The position numbers and the translations under genes were made by a program. Below, one piece after another: positions 15,426 to 22,916 of a DNA stretch of 64,000 bases. Position 1 is the stretch's first letter. Every line of letters begins with the position of its first letter. The DNA is from Pseudoduganella danionis (GTDB lineage Bacteria; Pseudomonadota; Gammaproteobacteria; Burkholderiales; Burkholderiaceae_D), in NCBI RefSeq assembly GCF_009720775.1, contig NZ_WNKW01000004.1, positions 62,001 through 126,000 on the forward strand, in the 5' to 3' direction. The notes under the pieces are model-generated. The model saw only the letters and a program-made list of their open reading frames with translations, searched no databases and had not been told where the DNA came from.

Positions 15426-15800
15426 ATGATTACGGAATTTGGGAGATTTTTGCGGGACTTGAGGCACTCACACACGGAGTTACTGAAAGACATGGCCCAG
15501 AATTTGGGTGTTTCACCCGCATTTTTATCGGCGGTAGAATCCGGAAAAAAAAGCATTCCCATAGAAATGCAAAAGTCTGTCGAGCGATTCTATGCATTGC
15601 CACAAGTGAAGATTTTGGAGATGCGAAAGGCAGTTGATGAGTCGCAGCGGTCAGTAACTATTGACTTGGATAAGATGGATCACGCGGCCAGAGGAGTTGC
15701 AGTGGCTTTCGCACGGCAGTTTGACCAACTGAATCAAGCAGAGTTGGATGCATTAAGGAAGACTATGGATGCAGTTCGAAATCGAGTGAAGGATGAATAA
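15426..15800 (+). CDS. XRE-family helix-turn-helix regulator
   Basis: 124 residues with an N-terminal Cro/CI-type helix-turn-helix (about residues 5-60: LLKDMAQNLGVSPAFLSAVE, then SGKKSIP) and a C-terminal helical part. The start at ATG 15426 has a strong GAGGGGG upstream; a longer in-frame opening at 15114 runs through the promoter and is rejected. The stop codon overlaps the next start (TAATG), so it is translated together with the ImmA-type protease. In phage and ICE systems (ImmR/ImmA) and in DdrO/IrrE the protease cuts or inactivates this kind of repressor after a stress signal. I infer that it represses its own promoter and possibly the divergent dGTPase operon. Confidence 0.85.
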   Translation: MITEFGRFLRDLRHSHTELLKDMAQNLGVSPAFLSAVESGKKSIPIEMQKSVERFYALPQVKILEMRKAVDESQRSVTIDLDKMDHAARGVAVAFARQFDQLNQAELDALRKTMDAVRNRVKDE

Positions 15801-16327
15801 TGCACAGCTTCAAAGCGACACCGATTAAGCGATCAGCAATTCGCGAGCTGGCTCTGAACCTGAGGAAGACCTTTGGGTTCGAGCAGGATTTGAGGTTTCC
15901 TATCTTGGAGGTGGCAGAGCTACTTCTTCCTCAGCTTGATCGACACTACTCATTCGAGGTCGTTGAAGCTGATGTACTTGGGTCATCCCATGGATTGACT
16001 GAAAGAGAAGGGGAGCACGTCACGATCAAAATTAGAGACGACGTGTACGAGCTGGCGTATCAAGGCGCAGGCCGGGACAGGGGGACGGTGGCCCACGAAA
16101 TTGGGCACTACTTGATGCACGCCCGGTCTACGACGCTGCACCGCCATTTTGGTGGGAAATTGGACACCTGTGAGGACCCCGAATGGCAAGCAAAATGTTT
16201 TCAGGGCGAACTGCTAGTGCCTAAACATCTGGTCCAGGGTATGACTGCTGCCAGGGCTGCGGAAATATGTGGAGTATCCGTCTGCGCTGCAGAATACCAG
16301 CTGAGATTATATGAATCAGGGAAGTAA
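15800..16327 (+). CDS. ImmA/IrrE-family metallo-endopeptidase
   Basis: 175 residues. The zinc motif HEIGH is at 99-103, and the third ligand region PEWQAKCFQGELLVP (Glu128) follows, as in ImmA/IrrE proteins (usual pattern E-xxA-xxFA-xxLLMP). It overlaps the XRE gene by one base. The family cleaves partner XRE repressors and so switches on the genes they control. Here the nearest controllable genes are its own operon, the dGTPase operon and the two small genes downstream. No signal peptide or membrane segment. An antitoxin-type role of the pair cannot be excluded. Confidence 0.88.
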   Translation: MHSFKATPIKRSAIRELALNLRKTFGFEQDLRFPILEVAELLLPQLDRHYSFEVVEADVLGSSHGLTEREGEHVTIKIRDDVYELAYQGAGRDRGTVAHEIGHYLMHARSTTLHRHFGGKLDTCEDPEWQAKCFQGELLVPKHLVQGMTAARAAEICGVSVCAAEYQLRLYESGK

Positions 16328-16329
16328 AA

Positions 16330-16361
16330 AGCACCTAAGGAGTGGGGACTCCAAAGGTGCT
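16330..16361 (+). terminator. stem-loop after the ImmA-type gene
   Basis: AGCACCT-AA-GGAGT / ACTCC-AA-AGGTGCT with a GGGG loop: two perfect stems separated by a symmetric AA/AA internal loop, starting 2 bases after the stop codon. No T-run follows, so termination is possible but not certain; it could also stabilise the mRNA. Confidence 0.5.
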
Positions 16362-16504
16362 CAGGTAAAAGGAAACTAAATCGATCTCTAGTTTTCTCTT
16401 GAAATGCTTGCTCGTCGAGAGCAGCGGAAGTTTAGTCTGGAAACCGCTGTTTTGCAAGCGTCAAGTCGTGATTGAGATCAATACATCACGAAGGGAGGAT
16501 TGCG

Positions 16505-16612
16505 ATGAAATCTTGTCACTATCCCAAGTCCGTGCATGTGAACACGTACAAACGTTTCCGCAAAGGGAAGTTTGAGACCGTACGTGAACACTGCCGATCC
16601 GCACGTAGCTAA
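16505..16612 (+). CDS. 35-residue basic small protein, phage/ICE type
   Basis: ATG 16505 is preceded by a strong AGGGAGG. The protein starts MKSCHYPKSVHVNTYKRFR and ends HCRSARS; it is very basic. The layout HVxxYxRxRxG followed by a short Arg-rich tail matches small proteins I have seen beside phage and ICE genes in beta- and gammaproteobacteria; their function is unknown. It is too short to be picked up by common ORF length cut-offs. A hairpin follows 10 bases after the stop. Confidence 0.6.
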   Translation: MKSCHYPKSVHVNTYKRFRKGKFETVREHCRSARS

Positions 16613-16622
16613 GCAAACAGCG

Positions 16623-16643
16623 GGGAGCGGCCACGCCGCTCCC
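16623..16643 (+). terminator. hairpin between the two small genes
   Basis: GGGAGCGG / CCGCTCCC, a perfect 8-bp stem with loop CCACG. A run of T follows after about ten bases, which is farther than in a typical intrinsic terminator. Confidence 0.5.
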
Positions 16644-16673
16644 TCACGAAGTTCTTTTTTTGAGGCTTTCAGA

Positions 16674-16823
16674 ATGAACAAAAAATCACCACGCGTCATC
16701 ACAAACCATCGCAGTGCTGTGACTGGAAAATTTGTCACCGAGCACTTTGTGAAGACTCACCCCGCAACCACTGTAACTGAGCGCAATCGTTTACCTACCA
16801 AAGGGAAGCCTAATAGATCGTAG
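16674..16823 (+). CDS. 49-residue small protein with SAVTGKFVT core
   Basis: Begins MNKKSPRVITNHRSAVTGKF and contains HPATTVTER. The core R-S-A-V-T-G-(K/R)-F-V-T followed by HPxTTVxE is a widespread short sequence in phage-derived and island genes of proteobacteria, usually annotated hypothetical; I know no function. The start is chosen at ATG 16674; an opening at 16572 overlaps the 35-residue gene in another frame and is unlikely. It is the last gene before attR. Confidence 0.6.
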   Translation: MNKKSPRVITNHRSAVTGKFVTEHFVKTHPATTVTERNRLPTKGKPNRS

Positions 16824-17036
16824 GCACCTGGAGGAATTCGCCACGGCGCAAAAGTGTCGTGGTCTAGCGTGCGATCGCTCAGGCTGTTTGACAGTGGATG
16901 CACAAATTCAGTACAGTAATCGGTTATCGTCATTTTTGGAAAACTACGGTAAGTTACTGATTTTAAAATACTTTTAACTTCGCGTGTTTACGGTACGAGT
17001 CGTCTAATAATCAAAGACATACAGTTTTCTTTACTA
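16824..17036. other. island right end, no gene seen
   Basis: 213 bases, AT-rich in its last half, leading into attR. In many islands an integrase or excisionase would sit at one end; no frame of useful length and no recombinase motif is present here. Recombination-factor binding sites may lie in it but I cannot identify them. Confidence 0.5.
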
Positions 17037-17083
17037 ATTTGTAATCATCAGGTGGCCAGTTCGAAACCGGCAGTCGGCACCAG
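17037..17083 (+). repeat. attR: right direct repeat of the island
   Basis: An exact 47-base copy of tRNA-Thr positions 11632-11677 plus the following G. Only the 3' half of the tRNA is present, so this copy is not a functional tRNA. The native tRNA terminator follows it at once. Confidence 0.92.
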
Positions 17084-17093
17084 CATGTCAAGA

Positions 17094-17126
17094 AAGCCCA
17101 GCCCTCACCGGCTGGGCTTTTTGTTT
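17094..17126 (+). terminator. original tRNA-Thr terminator, displaced by the island
   Basis: AAGCCCAGCC / GGCTGGGCTT, a perfect 10-bp stem with a 6-base loop, is followed by TTTGTTTT. It sits 10 bases after attR, the distance expected for the tRNA before the island entered. Confidence 0.85.
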
Positions 17127-17296
17127 TCCCGGCCGGGAAATCGCTAGCGCACGATTTAAGCTAGTGCAAGTTGCATTGTATTTTTCTAAAGTATCACCGC
17201 GTCCTGACGTAAATAGAACACGAGCGTCTTTTTGCCAAATCCGCCATCTTGGTAAAAATGCACTTCGCTTCGGAACCACGTACAGGCCGCTATCCC

Positions 17297-18856
17297 ATGT
17301 CTACCATCGCCGCGCTCGCTCCCGTCGCCGCGCCATCAGCGCCGGCTGTGACGAACACCAGCCGCACTACCACTACCAGCGCAGCTCCGGTCTCCGGCGC
17401 GGCCAGCTCGACGGTGGTGCGTCTGGGCGAACAAGGCGAAGCCAGCTCCAGAGCACTGGTCTGGGAGAACCGCACGCACAGCACCTCGGCCACGCTGATG
17501 GCCCGCAATATGGGCAATGACGAACTCTCCACCCGCCTGAGCGGACTTGGTAGTGAGCTACTCAAACAGGTTGCCTACGATGGCGCCGACTTTTCCCAGT
17601 CCGTGCAGCAACTGCCGGCAGGGGCGGCGTCCGACACTTATGCCTTGCAGGTGTCACCCGCGAAAATATCCCAGCACGGGGTGGGTGACAACCAGATCAG
17701 CCTAAGCATCACTACCACCAGCGGCATCAAGGTGGACTTGAAACTCGATGCCAGCGATGGCAGCATCGCCGTCGAGGCGCACAGCAGTGGCAAGCTCAAT
17801 GAAGTGGAGCGTAAAGCACTGGGCAAGTTATCCGAAGCGTTCCAGAAATCCATCGATGGCCTGACCGAGAACCCGCCCCGCATCGACCTTGCCGGACTCA
17901 CCCAGTTCGATAGCAATGTGCTGGCTTCAGTGGACCTGAAAGGCCAGATCAAGATCGATGCCAAGGATACCCAGCGGCTGGAATTTCATGCCGATAGCAT
18001 GGGGCGCAGCCTGAGTTTCAGCGGCCCTGCGGGCGTGGCCAACATCGCCGTCGATCTGAGCAAACCGGCTAGCTGGGGCAGCAAGGAACAGCAGGCGGGC
18101 GCGCTCGAACATTATCTGCAGCAGGTCGATCAGGCCGCCACGCGCGGTCAGGGCCGTGGCGCCATCATCGGCATGTTTAAACAAGGCTTCAGCGCCCTCA
18201 ACAGCGATTACGGCAGCCGCCTCGTGGCACAGCAAGCCAACGCGCTGAACCAGCAGGACCATGCACTGACGACAGGGCTGGCCGACTTCAATGCGTCGTT
18301 CGCACAGACCGAGGAGTTTCCCAATCCTGCCCGCAGTACGGAGAAGGATAGCTTTGCCTACGAGCTGGCGCAGAAGACCAGCATCAGCGGCAGCTCGCAA
18401 CTCGATCGCAGCATCTCGCAAGAACAAAGCTCGCATCTCAAGGCACGCTACCATGCGCCCATCAAGGCCGATGCCAGACTGGCACTGGATCTGTCGCCTA
18501 ATTCGCAGAACTACAACTATGTGACGATAGACGATGCCGCTTCCAGCACTACCGAGATCGCCTATAGCAAGGGTGTGCTGGCCAAAGCCACGCTCGATAT
18601 GCAGGCCAGCCAGTCGACCCGCACTTTGCGCTACTCGCTGGGCAAGCTGCAGGACGACCACACCACGCCGCTGGGCAAGCACAGCACACGCGATCTGCTG
18701 GCGACGCTGGAACCCGAGCGCACAGGGCGCGATCCGCTTTCCGCTAGCGAGCAAGCGCAAATGCTGGCAACCCTGCATCAGCAGATACTGCTGCAGCAGA
18801 ATCCGGACGCGCTTTCCGCCAGCCCTCTTCCCGAGTACCTGCGCACTGGCCGCTAA
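17297..18856 (+). CDS. large protein of unknown function beside attR
   Basis: 519 residues from ATG 17297; in-frame openings at 17249 (TTG) and 17258 (ATG) are possible. I recognise no domain. The N-terminus is low-complexity (A, P, T, S), and the body is a mix of Ser/Gly/Asp-rich beta-like stretches (residues ~110-260) and helical, Gln-rich segments to the C-terminus. There is no signal peptide, membrane segment or Cys-rich motif. Base composition matches the chromosome, not the island. The N-terminal style (MSTIAALAPVAAPS) recalls secreted or surface-apparatus proteins without signal peptides, but this is only a resemblance. Confidence 0.75.
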   Translation: MSTIAALAPVAAPSAPAVTNTSRTTTTSAAPVSGAASSTVVRLGEQGEASSRALVWENRTHSTSATLMARNMGNDELSTRLSGLGSELLKQVAYDGADFSQSVQQLPAGAASDTYALQVSPAKISQHGVGDNQISLSITTTSGIKVDLKLDASDGSIAVEAHSSGKLNEVERKALGKLSEAFQKSIDGLTENPPRIDLAGLTQFDSNVLASVDLKGQIKIDAKDTQRLEFHADSMGRSLSFSGPAGVANIAVDLSKPASWGSKEQQAGALEHYLQQVDQAATRGQGRGAIIGMFKQGFSALNSDYGSRLVAQQANALNQQDHALTTGLADFNASFAQTEEFPNPARSTEKDSFAYELAQKTSISGSSQLDRSISQEQSSHLKARYHAPIKADARLALDLSPNSQNYNYVTIDDAASSTTEIAYSKGVLAKATLDMQASQSTRTLRYSLGKLQDDHTTPLGKHSTRDLLATLEPERTGRDPLSASEQAQMLATLHQQILLQQNPDALSASPLPEYLRTGR

Positions 18857-19072
18857 CCCGCAGGAAGGCGCACACGGTCGCCTCTCCGGTAGCAGCACAC
18901 GCTACCCCTCAAGAAATTCCGGCCGCGTGAGAATGTACGTATTTCGTTCCAGCCTGATCTGATAGGCTTGCTTGCTTTCGGACTTGCATAGGTGCCGAGT
19001 CTAGCTCGGGCCAGCGCAGGCATGCGTCTGCTACACCTCAGTCCTCATTACAGCCTCAGCAGGAGTTTAAAC

Positions 19073-19906
19073 ATGCAATTCATCAAAGGCGTGCTGATCG
19101 CGCTGCTCGTCACCAGTTTATCGGGCTGCGCCTTCTGGGGCTCCGGCCACCGCGTGCAGCAGAACGGCAGCGTGGTCGATTACCTTTATCCCAATGCCAA
19201 GCAGCCCACTGCCATGGTGCCTGGCGTGACCCAGCTGCGCCCGCCGGTGCGGGTAGGCATCGCTTTCGTGCCGGGTGGCGGCTGGGGCAACGGGCCTTCG
19301 GAACAGCAGAAGATGAAGCTGCTCGAGCGGGTCAAAGCTTCGTTCTCCAAACATGCTTACATCGGCAGCATAGAAATCATCCCGTCGGCCTATATGCAGG
19401 CGCGCGGCGGCTTCGATAATCTGGATCAGGTGGCGCGCATGTTCAACGTGGAAGTGATCACGCTGCTGTCCTACGATCAGGTGCAGTTCAATGATAGCAA
19501 CCGCCTGTCGCTGCTTTACTGGACCATCATCGGTGCCTACGTCATCAACGGTAATCAGTACGATATCCAGACCATGCTCGATGCCTCCGTGTTCGATGTG
19601 AAGAGCCGCAAACTGCTGTTCCGCGCACCGGGCACCAGCCGTGTGGGCGGCAATGCCACCATGGCCGGCTTCAGCGAGAAATCGCGCGCGGCCCAGATCG
19701 ATGGCTACAACCAGGCCGTCGATCAGCTGATCCCCAATCTGCAGACGGAACTCGACAGTTTCCGCGAGCGGCTGAAATCCGACAGCACTATTCAGGTGAG
19801 CAACAAAGAAGGCTACCACGGCGGCGGCGCCGCTGACTGGAGCCTGCTGGCACTGGCTGCCGCACTGGCCGCTCTGTACTATGGTCAGCGCCGCCGCGCC
19901 CGCTAA
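19073..19906 (+). CDS. rhombotarget-type lipoprotein with GlyGly-CTERM tail
   Basis: 277 residues with a lipoprotein signal (MQFIKGVLIALLVTSLSGC, lipobox LSGC, Cys19) and AGGAG before ATG 19073. The body resembles the rhombotarget lipoprotein family (TIGR04179 as I recall it). The C-terminus has the GlyGly-CTERM layout: GGG, a hydrophobic segment WSLLALAAALAALYYG and a basic end QRRRAR. Such tails are cut by rhombosortase, an intramembrane protease whose gene overlaps this one. The product is therefore probably anchored at its N-terminus by lipid and trimmed at its C-terminus. The function of the mature protein is unknown. Confidence 0.82.
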   Translation: MQFIKGVLIALLVTSLSGCAFWGSGHRVQQNGSVVDYLYPNAKQPTAMVPGVTQLRPPVRVGIAFVPGGGWGNGPSEQQKMKLLERVKASFSKHAYIGSIEIIPSAYMQARGGFDNLDQVARMFNVEVITLLSYDQVQFNDSNRLSLLYWTIIGAYVINGNQYDIQTMLDASVFDVKSRKLLFRAPGTSRVGGNATMAGFSEKSRAAQIDGYNQAVDQLIPNLQTELDSFRERLKSDSTIQVSNKEGYHGGGAADWSLLALAAALAALYYGQRRRAR

Positions 19907-20486
19907 GTGGCCTAGCGCCAGCGCCGCGCTGGCACTGGCCGCGCTGGTACTGGTGTATGCCCCGCCCGAGTTGATCGAACTGCTAGCCTACGACCGGCAG
20001 GCCATCCTGTCCGGCCAGTGGTGGCGGCTGTGGAGTGGCCACCTCGTGCATTACTCGGCATGGCATGCGCTGATCGATACCGGCGTACTGCTGCTGTGCG
20101 GCGCGGTGCTGGAACCGCTAATCGGCACCCGGCGCCTGTGCCGGACGCTGGGCTGGTCCGCCGCAGTGGTCGCGCTGGCACTGCTGCTGGGTTTGCCTGC
20201 ACTGCAGGAATACCGCGGCCTGTCCGCGCTCGATGTATTGCTCGTCACCATGACACTGACAGCATTCTGGCGCCAGCAGCGCCTGCCACGCCGCTGGCTG
20301 GTACTGGGAGCAGCCATGCTGGTGCTGAAAACCGCTGCCGAAGCGCTCGGCTTGAGCGGCAGCAGCACGCTGCCGCAAGGCGTGCACGTCATGTGGCAAG
20401 CCCATGCACTGGGCCTGCTGTGCGGACTGCTCGATGCTGTCTTCGTGTCGGCCCGGCCTCAAGCCGGCTCAGACTTGGCGATATAA
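19881..20486 (+). CDS. rrtA: rhombosortase (rhomboid-family intramembrane serine protease)
   Basis: 201 residues with six or so membrane helices. The conserved rhomboid elements are WWRLWSGHLVHYSAWHALID after the first helix, the serine nucleophile in YRGLSALD (Ser115) and the catalytic histidine in WQAHALGLLCG (His175). The short length, GLSA motif and position next to a GlyGly-CTERM protein point to rhombosortase rather than a general GlpG-type rhomboid. It overlaps the lipoprotein gene by 26 bases, so the pair is translationally linked. Processing in the inner membrane is inferred from the family. Confidence 0.85.
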   Translation: MVSAAAPAKWPSASAALALAALVLVYAPPELIELLAYDRQAILSGQWWRLWSGHLVHYSAWHALIDTGVLLLCGAVLEPLIGTRRLCRTLGWSAAVVALALLLGLPALQEYRGLSALDVLLVTMTLTAFWRQQRLPRRWLVLGAAMLVLKTAAEALGLSGSSTLPQGVHVMWQAHALGLLCGLLDAVFVSARPQAGSDLAI

Positions 20487-20519
20487 AAATATTTTCAGCT
20501 TTTCATTAAATTTAGCTTG

Positions 20520-20702
20520 CTATTAAATAGCGTGCGATCTATTATTCCATCCAGTCGCAACTTGCTCAGTTCCGCAGCCTAACAAGCTACCGGGCCTCAG
20601 CAATATGCCCAAGCAAGGCCGGCCCTACAGCTCCGCCATCATGCGGCGGAACCGCTTAAGTGCCGTTTTTTTAAACCATTTATATAGCACGCTATTTAAT
20701 AG
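20520..20702. promoter_or_regulatory. pair of exact 16-bp inverted repeats upstream of the alpha/beta hydrolase
   Basis: CTATTAAATAGCGTGC at 20520-20535 recurs as its exact reverse complement at 20687-20702. The second copy sits in a palindrome (ATAGC-AC-GCTAT) of the kind bound by dimeric MarR/TetR-type regulators, and ends 31 bases before the hydrolase start. Two operators of opposite orientation 150 bp apart would allow DNA looping. The regulator is not identifiable here. Confidence 0.5.
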
Positions 20703-20733
20703 TCGACTATCAACATCGCACAAGGACAACATC

Positions 20734-21747
20734 ATGCAACGCACTCCAAAACTCATCGCCGCTCTGGCACTGGCATTCAGCACGCAACTCGGCATGGCCG
20801 CCGGCGCTCCGGGCGTGGAACAGCATACTCAGGCCTTCCTCGACGTACTGGCCCATAGCGGCGGCCAGCCACTGGAAACTCTCAGCCCCGTTGCTGCGCG
20901 CCAGGTTCTGGTTGGAGCGCAAGCCGGTGCCGCCCTGCCACCTGCTGAGGTCAGCGAAAAGACCATCAGCGTGGACGGCAAGGCGCTCAAACTGCATATC
21001 GTGCGACCGCATGGGGCGCAAGGCGTGCTGCCCGTATTCATGTTCGTGCACGGTGGCGGCTGGATACTGGGCGACTTCCCTACTCATGAACGCCTGGTAC
21101 GCGATCTGGTCGCCGACTCGGGCGCTGTAGCGGTCTTCGTCGATTACACCGCTGCGCCGGAAGCACGCTATCCGGTCGCCATCAAGGAGATCTATGGCGC
21201 TACCAAATGGGTGGCCGAACATGGCGCGGAAATCGGCGTGGACGGCCAACGTCTGGCCGTGGTCGGCAATAGCGTAGGCGGCAATATGGCGACCGTCACA
21301 GCGCTGATGGCAAAGGATCAAGGCGGCCCGCAAATCCGCTCGCAAGTGCTGCTCTGGCCTGTCACCAACGCCAGCTTTGAAAATGCATCCTATGATGAAT
21401 TCGAACAGGGCTATTTCCTGACCCGTCCCATGATGAAATGGTTCTGGGATGCCTACACCACGGACGCCAGCCAGCGCCGCGAGATCTACGCCGCACCGTT
21501 GCTGGCCACACCGGCCCAGCTCAAAGGCCTGCCACCGGCACTGGTTATCACGGCCGAGAAGGATGTGCTGCGCGACGAGGGCGAAGCCTATGCCCGCAAG
21601 CTTGATGCTGCGGGTGTGCCGGTGGTCGCTACCCGCTACAACGGCATGATCCACGACTTCGGCTTGCTCAATGTGCTGTCGGATGTTGCTGCCACCCGTA
21701 GTGCGCTGCATCAGGCCGCAGAAGAGCTGAAAACCCGGCTCAAATAA
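20734..21747 (+). CDS. secreted alpha/beta hydrolase (HSL / lipase-esterase family)
   Basis: 337 residues with a signal peptide (residues 1-23). It belongs to the hormone-sensitive-lipase type of esterases: oxyanion motif HGGGW at 106-110, nucleophile Ser180 in GNSVGG, acid in ITAEKDVLRDEGEAYA and histidine in GMIHDFGLLN. It probably hydrolyses short-chain esters in the periplasm or outside; the substrate is unknown. AAGGA precedes ATG 20734; the long upstream extension to 20605 has no homology. It is convergent with the AraC-type regulator, 9 bases apart. Confidence 0.87.
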   Translation: MQRTPKLIAALALAFSTQLGMAAGAPGVEQHTQAFLDVLAHSGGQPLETLSPVAARQVLVGAQAGAALPPAEVSEKTISVDGKALKLHIVRPHGAQGVLPVFMFVHGGGWILGDFPTHERLVRDLVADSGAVAVFVDYTAAPEARYPVAIKEIYGATKWVAEHGAEIGVDGQRLAVVGNSVGGNMATVTALMAKDQGGPQIRSQVLLWPVTNASFENASYDEFEQGYFLTRPMMKWFWDAYTTDASQRREIYAAPLLATPAQLKGLPPALVITAEKDVLRDEGEAYARKLDAAGVPVVATRYNGMIHDFGLLNVLSDVAATRSALHQAAEELKTRLK

Positions 21748-21756
21748 ACGCCAGCA

Positions 21757-22815
21757 CTATTCTTCCATGCGCCAGTGCGAGCGCTTGGTACGCAAGGTAT
21801 GCAGCTTGCGGTATTCGCCGGGACTCATGCCCATGGACCGGCGAAACAGCTTGCTGAAGGTACTGGCATTCGCATAGCCGCAGGCATGGGCAATGGTCTG
21901 CAGGCTGTTGATGCTGATTTCCAGCATCACCTTGGCGCGCTGGATACGCAGCTCATGCAAAAACTCCAGCGGCGTCATCCCCAGCACACTTTGAAAGTGG
22001 CGTAGCAGCGTACGCTCGCTGGCCGAGGCGACGGCTGCCAGTTGCGGCAGGTCATATGGCTGCTCCACATGCATCTCCAGCCACTGCTTGGCGCGGTACA
22101 CGGGACTATCGGCCGTGCGCGACAGCCATTGCTGCGTCAGTTGCTGGCTGTGCATCTGCTGGCGCTCGGGCTGGAACAGCAGCAGGCGCGCACAGCTCTG
22201 CGCCACTTCTTCATCGAAGCAGTCATGCAGCACGCGGATCAGCATTTCGCTCTGCGACGGCGGTACCACGCAGCTATACAGCCGGCCATTCACGCTGATC
22301 GCTTCGCTGGCCGAAAAATCAGCCTGCGGCACGATACGCATGAAGAAGGACTTGAAGGCCCAGTGTGCATCGAGCCGCGCCTGCTGCAGCAGCCCTGTCT
22401 CGGCGGCGAAGATCAGCCCGGTAGCACACACAGCCAGCGCACCGCCGCGCTGCACATGACTGCTTATGCGTGCCAGCACATCGGGATATTTCTGCGCCAG
22501 CGCTGGCAATTCCAGCGCGTTGGCCGCATACACGGCCGGCACCACCAGCAGCGTGCGCTCCGGCACCGGTGCCAGCAAGGGCGGTTCGCTCGACAGTTGC
22601 GCCAGTGCGGCAGGCGTCAGCATCGCGGCACTGCCGTGCGGCAGCCAGACCGACCACGTCAGCGCCGGTCCGGCGTGGCGATTACGCAACTTCAACACGA
22701 GCGCGGCCAGTTGCAACACGTCGATGGCGCTGAACACGGTTCCCGGCATGGCCTCGGGCAAAGACAGCACTTCGACGTGCAAAGGCGCGGCAGTGGTGGC
22801 GGCATCAGTCATCAT
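21757..22815 (-). CDS. GlxA/FtrA-type AraC-family regulator
   Basis: 352 residues. The N-terminal ~200 residues have the DJ-1/PfpI-like (class I amidotransferase-like) fold common in GlxA regulators (VLSLPEAMPGTVFSAID ... GGALAVCATGLIFAAETGLL). The C-terminal ~110 residues are the double helix-turn-helix of the AraC family (LAAVASASERTLLRHFQSVL, IAHACGYANASTFSKLFRR). It is divergent from the TonB-dependent receptor gene, 101 bases apart, and probably controls that gene and the following peptidase. The inducer is unknown. Confidence 0.88.
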   Translation of the reverse strand: MMTDAATTAAPLHVEVLSLPEAMPGTVFSAIDVLQLAALVLKLRNRHAGPALTWSVWLPHGSAAMLTPAALAQLSSEPPLLAPVPERTLLVVPAVYAANALELPALAQKYPDVLARISSHVQRGGALAVCATGLIFAAETGLLQQARLDAHWAFKSFFMRIVPQADFSASEAISVNGRLYSCVVPPSQSEMLIRVLHDCFDEEVAQSCARLLLFQPERQQMHSQQLTQQWLSRTADSPVYRAKQWLEMHVEQPYDLPQLAAVASASERTLLRHFQSVLGMTPLEFLHELRIQRAKVMLEISINSLQTIAHACGYANASTFSKLFRRSMGMSPGEYRKLHTLRTKRSHWRMEE

Positions 22816-22916
22816 TATGGCGATATTGCACCTATTTTAATCAGATGGCAAATCCTAGAATCGGCCTCAGCGGGCAAGTGCCGGCGTGATGAAGAACTGA
22901 TAAACGGGAGATTGCA

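Noticed and set aside
17037..17083. Second tRNA-Thr gene
   Set aside because: Only the 3' half is present; D arm and 5' acceptor strand are missing, so it is an attachment repeat.
17190..17230. Sigma-28-like promoter before the 519-residue protein (TAAA-15-GACGTAAA)
   Set aside because: Only about five of eight bases of the -10 element match; too weak to report as a feature.
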